Origin: Actinomycetes bacterium
GTDB lineage: Bacteria; Actinomycetota; Actinomycetes; Actinomycetales; Cellulomonadaceae
NCBI GenBank assembly: GCA_021778635.1
Contig: JAJYCD010000010.1
Location: 1 to 58,084, forward strand
Reading direction: 5' to 3'
DNA: 58,084 nt
Shown: positions 10,100 to 20,478 of the stretch, piece after piece
Numbering within the stretch: position 1 is the first letter of the stretch
Layout of the letters: the number at the start of each line of letters is the position of its first letter
The notes under the pieces: generated by a model
The model's database searches: none
The model's input: only the letters and a program-made list of their open reading frames with translations
Told to the model about the DNA's origin: nothing
Program-made: the position numbers and the translations under genes

Positions 10100-11461
10100 G
10101 TGCCGCGCCCGACAGCTCCGGGGGCTCTCTCGGCCGGGACGCCGACGACCGCTACCCAGCGGACGGTTCCGGCACCGCGTGCGGGCCGCGTGCCGGGTGC
10201 TGCGGCGTCGCCGACCGTGACTCTCGATGCTCCGCTGCGGCGCGAGCGGGGTCGTTTCCTCGGTCAGTGGAACAGCGCGGTGACGAGCTACTACGTCCTG
10301 ACGGGCACGACGACCCTGCTCCTCGTCATCGGACTCGTGATGGTGCTGTCGAGCTCGAGCGTCGATGCGATCTCGGCCGACAAGTCGCCGTACGCCGACT
10401 TCCTGACCCAGGCGCAGTTCGCGATGATCGGGCTCCCGTTGCTGATCGTCGCCTCGCGGCTCCCCATCAGGTTCTTCGAGGGCATCGCCTGGGTGGCTCT
10501 CGCCGGCTCAGCGGTGCTCCAGCTGGCCGTGTTCGTCCCCGGGGTCGGGCTCTCCGTGCTCGGCAACGAGAACTGGATCCACATCGGTGGCTTCACGGCG
10601 CAGCCGTCGGAGCTCGTGAAGCTGGCGCTGGCGATCTGGCTCGGAGCCGTGCTGGCCCGGAAGCGACCGCTCCTGCACGAGTGGAAGCACGCACTCATCC
10701 CGGTCGTTCCCGTCTCCGGGCTCATGATCGGGCTCGTGCTGATCGGCCACGACCTCGGAACCGCGCTGATCCTCTTCCTGCTCGTCGCCGGCGCGATGTT
10801 CGTGGCCGGAGTCCCGTTGCGGGTCTTCGCCGTCGCCGGAGGCCTCGCCGGAGCGGTCGTGGCGGCCCTGACGATGCTCAGCACGAACCGCACGTCGCGC
10901 ATCTCCTCGTGGCTGAGCAGCACGTGCGACGACCAGGGCGCGTGCTACCAGACGAAGCACGGGATCTGGGGCCTCGCGACCGGGGGTATCGGCGGTCTCG
11001 GTCTCGGCGGGAGCCGCGAGAAGTGGGGCTATCTCCCCGAGCGCCACAACGACTTCATCTTCGCGATCCTCGGCGAGGAGCTCGGCCTCATCGGCACGCT
11101 CCTCGTGCTCGTCCTGTTCGCCCTGCTCGGCCTGGCGATGGCGAGGATCATCCGGCGCCATCCCGACCCCTTCGTCAAGATCACGACGGGCGCCATCATG
11201 AGCTGGGTGATCGGGCAGGCCCTGCTGAACATCGCCGTCGTGATCGGGCTCGCTCCGGTGATCGGGCTGCCGTTGCCACTGGTGTCCTCCGGCGGATCCG
11301 CACTGATCACGACGATGGCCGCACTCGGCGTCGTGATCGCGTTCGCGAGGAGCGAGCCGGGAGCGGCCGAGGCGCTCGCGGCGCGCTCGGGCGTGGTCCG
11401 GCGTTCGCTCGGTGTGCTCAGCGCGGCGGGCCGTGCCGGGGTGCGGGCGGGCCGGCGATGA
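10100..11461 (+). CDS. ftsW: SEDS peptidoglycan glycosyltransferase FtsW
   Basis: SEDS-family polymerase that makes septal glycan strands with FtsI. The 453-residue product has a cytoplasmic N-terminal extension of about 65 residues, roughly ten membrane helices and the conserved SEDS features: HIGGFTAQPSELVKL, GHDLGTALIL, the loop with LPERHNDFIFAILGEELG, and LPLPLVSSGGSALIT near the end. The GTG start lies one base after the murD stop. A 37-bp gap precedes murG; an ATG at 11458 there leads only to a very short frame. Confidence 0.95.
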   Translation: MPRPTAPGALSAGTPTTATQRTVPAPRAGRVPGAAASPTVTLDAPLRRERGRFLGQWNSAVTSYYVLTGTTTLLLVIGLVMVLSSSSVDAISADKSPYADFLTQAQFAMIGLPLLIVASRLPIRFFEGIAWVALAGSAVLQLAVFVPGVGLSVLGNENWIHIGGFTAQPSELVKLALAIWLGAVLARKRPLLHEWKHALIPVVPVSGLMIGLVLIGHDLGTALILFLLVAGAMFVAGVPLRVFAVAGGLAGAVVAALTMLSTNRTSRISSWLSSTCDDQGACYQTKHGIWGLATGGIGGLGLGGSREKWGYLPERHNDFIFAILGEELGLIGTLLVLVLFALLGLAMARIIRRHPDPFVKITTGAIMSWVIGQALLNIAVVIGLAPVIGLPLPLVSSGGSALITTMAALGVVIAFARSEPGAAEALAARSGVVRRSLGVLSAAGRAGVRAGRR

Positions 11462-11498
11462 GCGCGCGGTCCGACGCGGCTCTCGACGGGCCGGTTCG

Positions 11499-12679
11499 AT
11501 GACGCGGCGGCGTGCCGCGACCCAACGCGCGGCGGACCGTCGGCGTGGTCGCTCGGTCCTGCTCGCGGGCGGCGGTACCGCAGGTCACGTCAACCCGCTC
11601 CTCGCCGTCGCGGACGAGCTGCGTCGACGGGACCCGTCGATGGTCCTGACCGTCCTGGGGACCGCGCGCGGGCTCGAGGCGACGCTGGTCCCGGCGCACG
11701 GTCTGCCGCTCGCCCTCGTCCCTCGGGTCCCGCTCCCGCGGCGGCCGACCGTCGACTGGTTCCGGCTTCCCGGCCGTCTGGTGTCGGCGGTGCGCGCCGC
11801 CGGTGACGCGATCGACCGGAACGGCGCGCAGGTCGTCGTCGGCTTCGGCGGCTACGTCGCGACGCCCGCGTACCTGGCCGCACGGCGTCGCGGGGTGCCC
11901 GTCGTGATCCACGAGGCCAACGCACGACCGGGTCTCGCCAACCGGCTCGGCGCGCGATGGGCGCGGTCGGTGACGGTCACCTTCGAGGGCACCAGGTTGC
12001 CGCGGGCCCAGGTGGTCGGCATGCCGCTGCGTGCCGAGGTGGTCGCCCTGGTCGGCGCGGCCGGGGACCGACGCGCGACGCGCGCCGCCGCCGCCGCCGC
12101 GCTGGGTCTCGACGCGGACCGGGTGACGCTGCTCGTCACCGGAGGATCCCTGGGCGCGCAGCGGGTCAACCAGGTGATGGCGTCGTTCGGTACCGACCTG
12201 CGTGCCGCCGGGGTCCAGGTGCTGCACCTCGCTGGACGCGGCAAGGCCGAGCAGGTCCTCGCCGACCTCGGTGGCGTTCTCGCGGCGTCGCCGGCGGCCG
12301 ACGGCGCCCGCTACGAGGTCCGCGAGTACCTCGAGGAGATGGAGCTGGCCTACGCCCTGGCGGACCTCGTCGTGTGTCGCGCCGGCGCTGCCACGGTCAG
12401 CGAGCTCGCTGCTCTCGGCATCCCGGCGGTCTACGTGCCGCTGCCGATCGGCAACGGCGAGCAGCGGTTGAACGCGGCGCCCGTGGTCGAGGCCGGCGGC
12501 GGGCTCCTGGTGGCCGACGCCGACCTGACGCTCGGCTGGTTGCGCGAGCACGTGCTCCCGTTGCTCGCAGGCGCCGTCGCAGGTGACGAGCGACTCCACG
12601 ACATGGGGGTCGCGGCCGCGCGGGTGGGAGTGCGCGACGGTGCGGCCCGGGTGGCCGACGTCGTCGAGGCGGCGCTGCG

Positions 12680-12683
<4 letters not shown>
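11499..12683 (+). CDS. murG: UDP-GlcNAc--lipid I transferase MurG
   Basis: Peripheral membrane GT28 glycosyltransferase that adds GlcNAc to lipid I to form lipid II. The 394-residue product begins with a basic stretch, then the glycine-rich LLAGGGTAGHVNPLLAVADEL, the VVGFGGYVATPAYLAA and VIHEANARPGLANR motifs, GGSLGAQRVN at the start of the second Rossmann half and CRAGAATVSELAALGIP near the nucleotide-sugar site. ATG 11499 is the first good start after the ftsW stop. The stop overlaps the murC ATG by 4 bp (ATGA). Confidence 0.95.
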
Positions 12684-14166
<1,483 letters not shown>

Positions 14167-14170
<4 letters not shown>

Positions 14171-15171
14171 CACCGCCGTCCCGACCCGGTCAGCCGACGC
14201 GACCGGCCCGCCCTCGCCGTCCACCGCTCCCGCGTCCCCGCGCGGGAGAAGGTGCAGCTCCGTCCCCCGGGTCGGCGGACGACGCGGCCCGGTCCCGGAC
14301 GCTCCCGGCAGGCGACGACCCTGCGCGGCGCGTGGACGGACCGCGGGCGGACCCGGTGGGCTCGGTCGCGGTCACGACGTATGCGTCACGTCGTCGTACC
14401 CCCGGCCTGCCGGTCCGCCCGGCCGTGGTCTCCTCGCGGTCGGCGGAGAGGTTCGCGGAGCGGGTCAGCGCGCGGCGCGCCGTGACCCGTCGGCACCTCG
14501 CCGTCGGGGCGGCGGTCGTCCTCGCTGCCGCCGTGCTGTCCTGGTTGCTGCTGCTGTCCCCGGTGCTGGCCCTCGAGCCGGCCGAGGTCGTGGTCAGGGA
14601 TCCGGGCACGGTCGTGACGGTCGCCGATGTGCTGTCGGTCGTGGACGCGCGCGCGGGGACGCCCTTGCCGCGGCTCGACACCGTGGCTCTTCGCGATGCG
14701 ATCCTCGAGGTGCCGGGCGTGCGGTCGGCGAAGGTCATGCGCGACTGGCCGCACGGTCTGACGATCACCCTCGTCTCCCGCGAGCCGGTCGCGGCGATCC
14801 CGGACCCCGCGGGCGGGTTCGCGCTTCGCGATGCCGACGGCGTCCAGGTCGGGCGGGCCGCCACCCCGCCGACGGGCCTCCCCGTGGTGACGATCCCTGC
14901 CACCGCGACCGACACGAAGCGCACGCTCGCGGCGGTCCTCGGTGTGCTCGACGCGCTTCCGGCCGATCTACGGTCGCAGGTCGCGGCCGTGCAGGCGGCG
15001 AGCCAGGACACCGTCGGGATGGACCTGCGCGACGGTGCGCACGTGGTGTGGGGGAGCGCGGACCAGACGGCGCTCAAGATCGCCGTGCTGAAGGCTCTGC
15101 GCGCTGCTCCGGTGAGCGCTCACGCCAAAGTCTTCGACGTGTCGGCGCCGACGTTGCCCATCACCCGGTGA
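14167..15171 (+). CDS. ftsQ: cell division protein FtsQ (DivIB)
   Basis: Bitopic division protein that forms the FtsQ-L-B regulatory complex. The 334-residue product has an unusually long proline/arginine-rich cytoplasmic N-terminus of about 110 residues, one membrane helix at about 111-133, then a POTRA domain (about 136-205, including LEVPGVRSAKVMRDWPHGLT) and the FtsQ beta domain. The GTG overlaps the murC stop. The next 164 bp up to ftsZ hold a promoter-like region, so ftsQ is probably the last gene of the main dcw transcript, with ftsZ separately boosted. Confidence 0.93.
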
Positions 15172-15269
15172 GCGCGCGGGATGCCGGCGACCGACACGCG
15201 CACGTCGGTCGTTGATCCGGGCTCGTCGGCCACCTAGCGTCACTGGTGGCACAGTCTGACATAACTATA

Positions 15270-15286
15270 ACCCTCAGCCTGAGGGT
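15270..15286. promoter_or_regulatory. inverted repeat in the ftsZ upstream region
   Basis: ACCCTCA-GCC-TGAGGGT is a perfect 7-bp inverted repeat with a 3-nt centre, about 50 bp before the ftsZ GTG. It is preceded by the AT-richer run CTGACATAACTATA (15256-15269), rare in this GC-rich window, and TATAAC at 15266-15271 could be a -10 box overlapping the repeat. I recall similar sequences upstream of ftsZ in other actinobacteria but cannot verify that here. It may be an operator or a conserved promoter element. Confidence 0.55.
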
Positions 15287-15335
15287 GAAGGTTGACGCAC
15301 CGCACGACACGCAAGCAGAACGAGAGGCACCCATC

Positions 15336-16589
15336 GTGGCAGCTCCGCAGAACTACCTGGCGGTCATCAAGGTCGTCGGCATCGGCGGCGGTGGCGTCAA
15401 TGCCGTGAACCGGATGATCGAGGTCGGTCTCAAGGGTGTCGAGTTCATCGCCATCAACACCGACGCGCAGGCGCTGCTGATGTCGGACGCCGACGTCAAG
15501 CTCGACGTCGGTCGCGAGCTCACGCGCGGCCTCGGCGCGGGAGCGGATCCGGAGGTCGGCAAGAAGGCCGCCGAGGATCACGCCGACGAGATCGAGGATG
15601 TGCTGCGCGGTGCCGACATGGTCTTCGTGACCGCCGGCGAGGGCGGCGGGACGGGCACCGGCGGCGCCCCGGTGGTCGCACGGATCGCGCGGGCGCTCGG
15701 TGCGCTCACGATCGGTGTCGTCACCCGTCCGTTCACGTTCGAGGGTCGCCGCCGCTCGGTGCAGGCCGACTCCGGGATCGACGGGCTCCGTGCCGAGGTC
15801 GACACGCTGATCGTGATCCCGAACGACCGCCTGCTCTCGATCAGCGACCGCTCGGTCTCCGTGCTCGACGCGTTCCGGTCGGCGGACCAGGTGCTGCTCT
15901 CGGGCGTCCAGGGCATCACGGACCTGATCACGACCCCGGGTCTGATCAACCTCGACTTCGCCGACGTGAAGTCCGTCATGCAGGGCGCCGGCAGCGCGCT
16001 GATGGGGATCGGTTCCGCGCGCGGCGAGGACCGCGCGGTCCAGGCCGCCGAGCTGGCGATCTCGTCGCCGCTCCTCGAGGCGAGCATCGACGGCGCGCAC
16101 GGCGTGCTGCTGTCGATCCAGGGTGGATCGGACCTCGGCCTGTTCGAGATCAACGAGGCGGCCCGACTCGTCCAGGAGGCGGCGCACGCCGAGGCGAACA
16201 TCATCTTCGGCGCGGTGATCGACGACGCGCTGGGCGACGAGGTCCGCGTGACGGTGATCGCCGCCGGCTTCGACAGCGGCTCGCCCTCGGTGCGCCGCGA
16301 TGCGCGCGCCCTCGGGCAGGTCGCGTCCGGGGCGCTGCCGACGCCGCGTCAGGCGACGGCGGCGTCGCATGCGATCCCGTCCGTCGTCCCGGTCTCTCCC
16401 GACGCCGACGTCACGCGTGCTCCGTCCCCCGTCCCCGTGGCCCTCCCCGGCGAGGAGATCCCGGCGTTCCTCTCGACGGACCCGGAGTCGGTCACCGCCA
16501 CCGGGGCGCTGGAGATGCCACGTACCTTCGACGAGGAGCCGAGCCGCAGGGTGCGCGACGACCTCGACGTCCCCGACTTCCTGAAGTAG
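15336..16589 (+). CDS. ftsZ: cell division GTPase FtsZ
   Basis: Tubulin-like GTPase that forms the division ring. The 417-residue product has the tubulin signature GGGTGTG at residues 103-109, the T7 catalytic loop NLDFAD at 205-210, a variable proline/alanine-rich linker and the conserved C-terminal peptide [10 protein letters not shown] that binds SepF and other partners. GTG 15336 is chosen because a GAGAGG site precedes it and the protein then begins with the usual [19 protein letters not shown]. An in-frame GTG at 15246 would add 30 unlike residues reading through the promoter repeat, so it is rejected. Confidence 0.97.
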   Translation: MAAPQNYLAVIKVVGIGGGGVNAVNRMIEVGLKGVEFIAINTDAQALLMSDADVKLDVGRELTRGLGAGADPEVGKKAAEDHADEIEDVLRGADMVFVTAGEGGGTGTGGAPVVARIARALGALTIGVVTRPFTFEGRRRSVQADSGIDGLRAEVDTLIVIPNDRLLSISDRSVSVLDAFRSADQVLLSGVQGITDLITTPGLINLDFADVKSVMQGAGSALMGIGSARGEDRAVQAAELAISSPLLEASIDGAHGVLLSIQGGSDLGLFEINEAARLVQEAAHAEANIIFGAVIDDALGDEVRVTVIAAGFDSGSPSVRRDARALGQVASGALPTPRQATAASHAIPSVVPVSPDADVTRAPSPVPVALPGEEIPAFLSTDPESVTATGALEMPRTFDEEPSRRVRDDLDVPDFLK

Positions 16590-16592
16590 GCG

Positions 16593-17384
16593 ATGGTCGC
16601 CGGGAGCGAACGGCAGGACTCGTCCATCGAGATCGTCCCGATCGACCTCGGGCCAGGTGTCCACGCCGCGTTCACGACGCGCGACGGTGGTGTCAGCGCG
16701 GGACCCTGGGGCGGTCTCGACCTGGCGACGCACGTGGGCGACGACCCGGTCGCGGTCGCGCACAACCGGGGTCTCGTCGAGCGCTGGGTCGGGGCGCCGA
16801 TCGCCTGGGCGGACCAGGTGCACGGCGCGGAGGTGTTCGTCGTCACGGCGCCCCCCGCCGATCGCCTTGCTCCGGTCGCACGGGCGGACGCCCTGGTCAC
16901 CGGGCGGATCGACGTCGCGGTGGGTGTGCTCGTGGCCGACTGCGTCCCGGTCCTGCTCGCCGACGCTGCGGCCGGCGTCGTCGCGGCGCTCCATGCGGGG
17001 CGTCGTGGCCTGGTCGCCGGCGTCGTCCAGAGCGCGGTGGCTGCGATGCGGGATCTCGGTGCGATCCCCGGCCGCATCCGCTCGATGATCGGGCCATCCG
17101 TGTGCGGGGCGTGCTACGAGGTGCCGTCCGCCATGCGTGACGAGGTCGCCCGCCTGGTGCCGGCTGCTCGCGCCGAGACGTCGTGGGGGACACCGTCCCT
17201 CGATCTGCCCGGCGGCGTCGCGGCCGTTCTCGGCGCGTGCGGGGTCGGTGAGGTGCAGCGGCTCGAGCTGTGCACGCTGACCGACCCCCGGTTCTTCTCG
17301 CACCGCCGGTCCGCCCGCCGCTCGGAGCCGACCGGACGGTTCGCAGGTGTCATCCGTCTGGCGGGCGTGTCGCCGCGGTCGTGA
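16593..17384 (+). CDS. pgeF: YfiH/PgeF family purine nucleoside phosphorylase-like protein
   Basis: Member of the multicopper-polyphenol-oxidase (DUF152/YlmD) fold family; related proteins act as peptidoglycan editing factors or purine nucleoside phosphorylases. The 263-residue product shows the family motifs FTTRDGGVSAGPWGGLDLA, DQVHGAEVF, VADCVPVLLAD with the zinc-ligand cysteine, ALHAGRRGL and GPSVCGACYEV. It starts 3 nt after the ftsZ stop. Position next to ftsZ is typical, but the next gene is sepF directly, without the usual PLP-binding YggS gene. Confidence 0.9.
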   Translation: MVAGSERQDSSIEIVPIDLGPGVHAAFTTRDGGVSAGPWGGLDLATHVGDDPVAVAHNRGLVERWVGAPIAWADQVHGAEVFVVTAPPADRLAPVARADALVTGRIDVAVGVLVADCVPVLLADAAAGVVAALHAGRRGLVAGVVQSAVAAMRDLGAIPGRIRSMIGPSVCGACYEVPSAMRDEVARLVPAARAETSWGTPSLDLPGGVAAVLGACGVGEVQRLELCTLTDPRFFSHRRSARRSEPTGRFAGVIRLAGVSPRS

Positions 17385-17397
17385 CCAGGTCCGTTGC

Positions 17398-17403
17398 TAG
17401 CGT
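17398..17403 (+). promoter_or_regulatory. possible sepF -10 box
   Basis: TAGCGT fits TAnnnT, 63 nt before the sepF ATG, and would give a leader of about 55 nt carrying the GGGGGAGAGGG ribosome site. No clear -35 box is seen at the right distance, so this is tentative. Confidence 0.35.
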
Positions 17404-17466
17404 GGCGACAGCGACGTGCCCCGCATGAGTGGGGTGCGACACGCAGGACAGATGGGGGAGAGGGCA

Positions 17467-17946
17467 ATGGCCGGAGCGCTGCGCAAGACGATGCTGTACC
17501 TCGGCCTTGCCGACGACCACGGCGAGCACCTGGATGAGGACTACGTCGACGAGTACGAGGACATCGAGGATCCCATGTCGCACGACTTCGACGCCCAGGT
17601 GACTCCCATCAGTCGTGCCGTCGGCACGCGGGCGGCCGCGCCGGCGCCGGCCGCCGGGGACCTACGGCGCATCACCACGATCCACCCTCGCTCGTACAAC
17701 GACGCGCGCAAGATCGGGGAGGCGTTCCGTGAGGGTACGCCCGTCATCATGAACCTGTCCGACATGGACGACGCGGACGCGAAGCGCCTCGTGGACTTCT
17801 CGGCCGGTCTGATCTTCGGGTTGCACGGGGCGATCGAACGAGTGACGAACCGCGTCTTCCTGCTCTCACCCGTGCACGTCGAGGTGACCGGCGACGACCG
17901 TCCGGCGAATGCCGAGTCCCGTGCCGCGTTCTACAACCAGAGCTGA
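17467..17946 (+). CDS. sepF: cell division protein SepF
   Basis: SepF tethers FtsZ filaments to the membrane and is the main FtsZ anchor in actinobacteria, which lack FtsA. The 159-residue product begins with the amphipathic membrane-targeting segment [14 protein letters not shown], has an acidic linker, then the SepF core (about residues 78-150) with [20 protein letters not shown] and [20 protein letters not shown]. An earlier in-frame ATG exists, but GGGGGAGAGGGCA sits just before ATG 17467. It is 3 nt upstream of the YggT gene. Confidence 0.95.
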   Translation: MAGALRKTMLYLGLADDHGEHLDEDYVDEYEDIEDPMSHDFDAQVTPISRAVGTRAAAPAPAAGDLRRITTIHPRSYNDARKIGEAFREGTPVIMNLSDMDDADAKRLVDFSAGLIFGLHGAIERVTNRVFLLSPVHVEVTGDDRPANAESRAAFYNQS

Positions 17947-17949
17947 CGC

Positions 17950-18240
17950 GTGAGGCTCGTCGCGGGTGCGTTGTCGCTCGTCGTCACGCTGTTCATCGTC
18001 GCACTGCTGGCACGGATGGTCGTGGACTGGGTGCAGTTCTTCGCCAGGGACTGGCGACCTCGCGGCGCCGTCCTGGTCCTCACGGAGACGGTCTACACGG
18101 TCACCGACCCACCGCTGCGCGCCCTGCGTCGGCTGCTGCCGCCCCTCACGCTCGGGAGCATGCGGCTCGACCTGGCCTTCACCGTCCTGCTCCTGCTGTG
18201 CTGGTTCGTCCTGCTCGTGCTGAGCGTCCTCGGCGCCTGA
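17950..18240 (+). CDS. YggT/YlmG family membrane protein
   Basis: A 96-residue protein with two strongly hydrophobic segments (about residues 1-20 and 75-95) and the conserved central WVQFFARDWRP and TDPPLRALRRLLPP motif of the YggT family. The family is linked with cell division or membrane organisation, but its exact function is unsettled. GTG 17950 is 3 nt after sepF, so the two are co-transcribed, and divIVA follows after 149 bp. This is the standard sepF-yggT-divIVA arrangement. Confidence 0.9.
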   Translation: MRLVAGALSLVVTLFIVALLARMVVDWVQFFARDWRPRGAVLVLTETVYTVTDPPLRALRRLLPPLTLGSMRLDLAFTVLLLLCWFVLLVLSVLGA

Positions 18241-18389
18241 GGCGCGGGCGAGGACCGCGTCTTCTCGCAGGTCCCACGGCGTGGTCGTGCACTGGTCACG
18301 CGCGTGAGGGGCAATGTCCGCTAACGTGAACGGCGGCGGTCGGTGGACTGCCCCGGCCCGACCGAGCTCGATCGACAGAGGTGACACCG

Positions 18390-19061
18390 ATGGCGCTGCT
18401 GACAGCAGATGACGTCCTGAACAAGAAGTTCCAGGCGACCAAGTTCCGCGAGGGGTACGACCAGGACGAGGTGGACGACTTCCTCGACCTCGTCGTCGGC
18501 ACTCTCCGCGAGGTCCAGGGAGAGAACGACGACCTCAAGACGAAGCTGGCCGCAGCGGAGCGACGCATCGCCGAGCTGAGCCGGTCGGGGGCGGCGCAGG
18601 CCGCCCCGGTCGTCCCGGTGGAGGTGCCCGAGCCCACCCCGGCTCCCGCCCCCGTCGTCGCCGCACCGGTGGCGCCGGCGCCCGTGGTCTCGGCGCCGGT
18701 TCGCCAGAGCGAGCCCGAGTCGGCGACCGGGATGCTCGCCCTGGCGCAGAAGCTGCACGACGACTACGTGCGCAGCGGCCAGGAGGAGGGCGAGCGGCTC
18801 ATCGCCGAGGCGAAGGCCCAGGGCACCCGGATCGTCCGCGAGGCGGAGGAGACGTCGAGCCGCACGCTCGGTCAGCTCGAGCAGGAGCGGTCGCTCCTCG
18901 AACGCAAGATCGACGAGCTGCGCGTCTTCGAGCGCGACTACCGCACGCGGCTGAAGAGCTACCTCGAGAACCTTCTCGGGGACCTGGACAACCGTGGCAG
19001 CGCGCTCCAGGGGCGCACCGCTCCCGGTGGTCAGCAGCAGGGCGACGGGCAGGGTCTCTGA
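18390..19061 (+). CDS. divIVA: polar growth / septum protein DivIVA (Wag31)
   Basis: Coiled-coil scaffold that binds negatively curved membrane and directs polar growth in actinobacteria. The 223-residue product has the lipid-binding N-terminal domain (LTADDVLNKKFQATKFREGYDQDEVDDFLD), a first coiled coil to about residue 65, a proline/valine/alanine-rich linker (about 70-108) and a long second coiled coil. ATG 18390 has a CAGAGG site upstream; an in-frame GTG at 18381 would add three residues. TAACGT at 18322 could be its -10 box. The 200 bp after it hold no gene, only the next promoter. Confidence 0.94.
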   Translation: MALLTADDVLNKKFQATKFREGYDQDEVDDFLDLVVGTLREVQGENDDLKTKLAAAERRIAELSRSGAAQAAPVVPVEVPEPTPAPAPVVAAPVAPAPVVSAPVRQSEPESATGMLALAQKLHDDYVRSGQEEGERLIAEAKAQGTRIVREAEETSSRTLGQLEQERSLLERKIDELRVFERDYRTRLKSYLENLLGDLDNRGSALQGRTAPGGQQQGDGQGL

Positions 19062-19224
19062 CCTGCAGGGCACCCTGCGAGGCGCACGCTCGGCGACATC
19101 AGGACGCCGCTCTCCCGGACGGGAGGGCGGCGTCCGTCGTCGTGGGGACGAGCGCCACGTCGCCGCCGCGCGGACCTCGGCGCGGGCCGTCGTGCGCGTC
19201 GTGTTGTGCGTACCGGCGCAGGCG

Positions 19225-19254
19225 CATACTCTCTCCTGACTTCCCCGGAGAGAG
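19225..19254 (+). promoter_or_regulatory. promoter and inverted repeat before the DksA/TraR gene
   Basis: CATACT (19225-19230) resembles a -10 box. Overlapping it is a perfect 8-bp inverted repeat, CTCTCTCC (19229-19236) and GGAGAGAG (19247-19254), separated by 10 nt. The right arm is also the ribosome-binding site for ATG 19262. If transcription begins upstream, the RNA hairpin would hide the ribosome site; if CATACT is the real -10 box, transcription starts near 19237, only the right arm is transcribed, and the repeat would act as a DNA operator. Confidence 0.5.
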
Positions 19255-19261
19255 GGCACTG

Positions 19262-19717
19262 ATGGTCGCCGACGACGCGATGACGACGGCTCAGCTGGTG
19301 GGCGATGACGGGCTCCCCGTGATCGAGGACCTCCCGGTCCGCCCCGGCGAGGAGCCCTGGACCGTGGACGATGTTCGCGCGCTGCGAGGCGAGCTCGTGA
19401 GCGAGGTCGATCGACTGACCGCGGAGCTGACGAGCGCGGACACGGAGCTGTCGGACCTGTTGCGCAACTCCGGGGACGGAGCCGGCGACGACCAGGCAGA
19501 CTCCGGGTCGAGTGCGCTCGAGCGGGAGCAGGAGCTGACCCTCGTCAACAACACCCGCAACCTGCTCTCGCAGACCACGCACGCGCTCGGGCGGGTGAAC
19601 GACGGCAGCTTCGCGACGTGCGAGTCGTGCGGCGACCCGATCGGCAAGGCCCGCGTCCTCGCCTTCCCCCGGGCCACTCTCTGCGTGACGTGCAAGCAGC
19701 GCGAGGAACGTCGCTGA
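19262..19717 (+). CDS. DksA/TraR-type zinc-finger protein
   Basis: A 151-residue acidic protein with a helical coiled-coil-like centre and a C-terminal zinc finger CESC ... CVTC (two CxxC pairs) in the order typical of DksA/TraR C4 proteins. DksA relatives bind RNA polymerase through the secondary channel; in actinobacteria this small paralogue is widespread next to divIVA and lspA but its target is not established. The ATG has a GGAGAGAGGG ribosome site that is one arm of an inverted repeat. lspA starts 26 bp downstream. Confidence 0.85.
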   Translation: MVADDAMTTAQLVGDDGLPVIEDLPVRPGEEPWTVDDVRALRGELVSEVDRLTAELTSADTELSDLLRNSGDGAGDDQADSGSSALEREQELTLVNNTRNLLSQTTHALGRVNDGSFATCESCGDPIGKARVLAFPRATLCVTCKQREERR

Positions 19718-19743
19718 CCTCGAGCCGTGGGAGAATTCCCCCG

Positions 19744-20478
19744 ATGTCGACGACGCCCGAGCCTGTGACGAGCAATGACGAGCTGACGATGTCGTCCGCG
19801 CCGGAGCGCGCTGCGGCACCGTCCTCGACGGTCCACCGTCGACGACTGATGACGCTGCTCACGAGCCTGACGGTCGTCGTCCTCGTCGTCGACCAGGTGG
19901 CGAAGGCCTGGGCGGTCGCCTCGCTCGTCCCGGGAGAGCGCACGCCGGTGCTCGGCGACCTGCTCGGCCTGTCCCTGGTCTACAACCCGGGTGCGGCTCT
20001 GTCCATCGCGACGGGGATGACCTGGCTGCTCACGGTGGTCGCCGTCGCGGTCGCCGTCGTGATCGTGCGCGCGTCGCGCAGGATCGGTTCGACGGGCTGG
20101 GCCGTCGCGCTCGGCCTCCTGCTCGGCGGTGCTCTCGGCAACCTCATCGACCGGTTGTTCCGCGAGCCGAGCTTCGGGCGCGGTGAGGTCGTCGACTTCA
20201 TCGCCTACGCGCACGTGTTCGTCGGCAACGTCGCGGACATCGCGATCGTGGTGGCGGCCGTGGTGATCGTGCTGCTGTCGATGCGGGGCATCCGGATCGA
20301 CGGCAGCCTCGAGTCGTCGCGCGTGAAGGCGTCCGAGCCGCCCGACGCGCAGCGTGCCGTTGATGCCGTGGCCGTCGACGCCACAGTCGTCGGCCCCGAC
20401 GCCGGCGGTGGCGCCGCTCCGGAGAGCGACGGCCGCGCTACCGCCCGGGACACCACGGCGGAACCGACGGATGTCTGA
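19744..20478 (+). CDS. lspA: lipoprotein signal peptidase LspA
   Basis: Aspartic protease of the cytoplasmic membrane that removes signal peptides from diacylglyceryl-modified prolipoproteins. The 244-residue product has four membrane helices and the two catalytic aspartates in GNLIDRLF (D136) and [10 protein letters not shown] (D165), plus the NPGAALS motif. N- and C-terminal extensions (about 34 and 55 residues, the latter rich in Ala, Val, Asp and Thr) make it longer than the usual 160-200. GAGAAT lies 7 nt before the ATG, a weak leaderless-type -10 box. The stop overlaps the rluD start by 8 bp. Confidence 0.94.
   Translation: MSTTPEPVTSNDELTMSSAPERAAAPSSTVHRRRLMTLLTSLTVVVLVVDQVAKAWAVASLVPGERTPVLGDLLGLSLVYNPGAALSIATGMTWLLTVVAVAVAVVIVRASRRIGSTGWAVALGLLLGGALGNLIDRLFREPSFGRGEVVDFIAYAHVFVGNVADIAIVVAAVVIVLLSMRGIRIDGSLESSRVKASEPPDAQRAVDAVAVDATVVGPDAGGGAAPESDGRATARDTTAEPTDV

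Noticed and set aside
15246-15335. A 30-residue N-terminal extension of FtsZ from GTG 15246
   Set aside because: It reads through the promoter-like inverted repeat, has no ribosome site and does not resemble FtsZ N-termini, while GTG 15336 has GAGAGG upstream.
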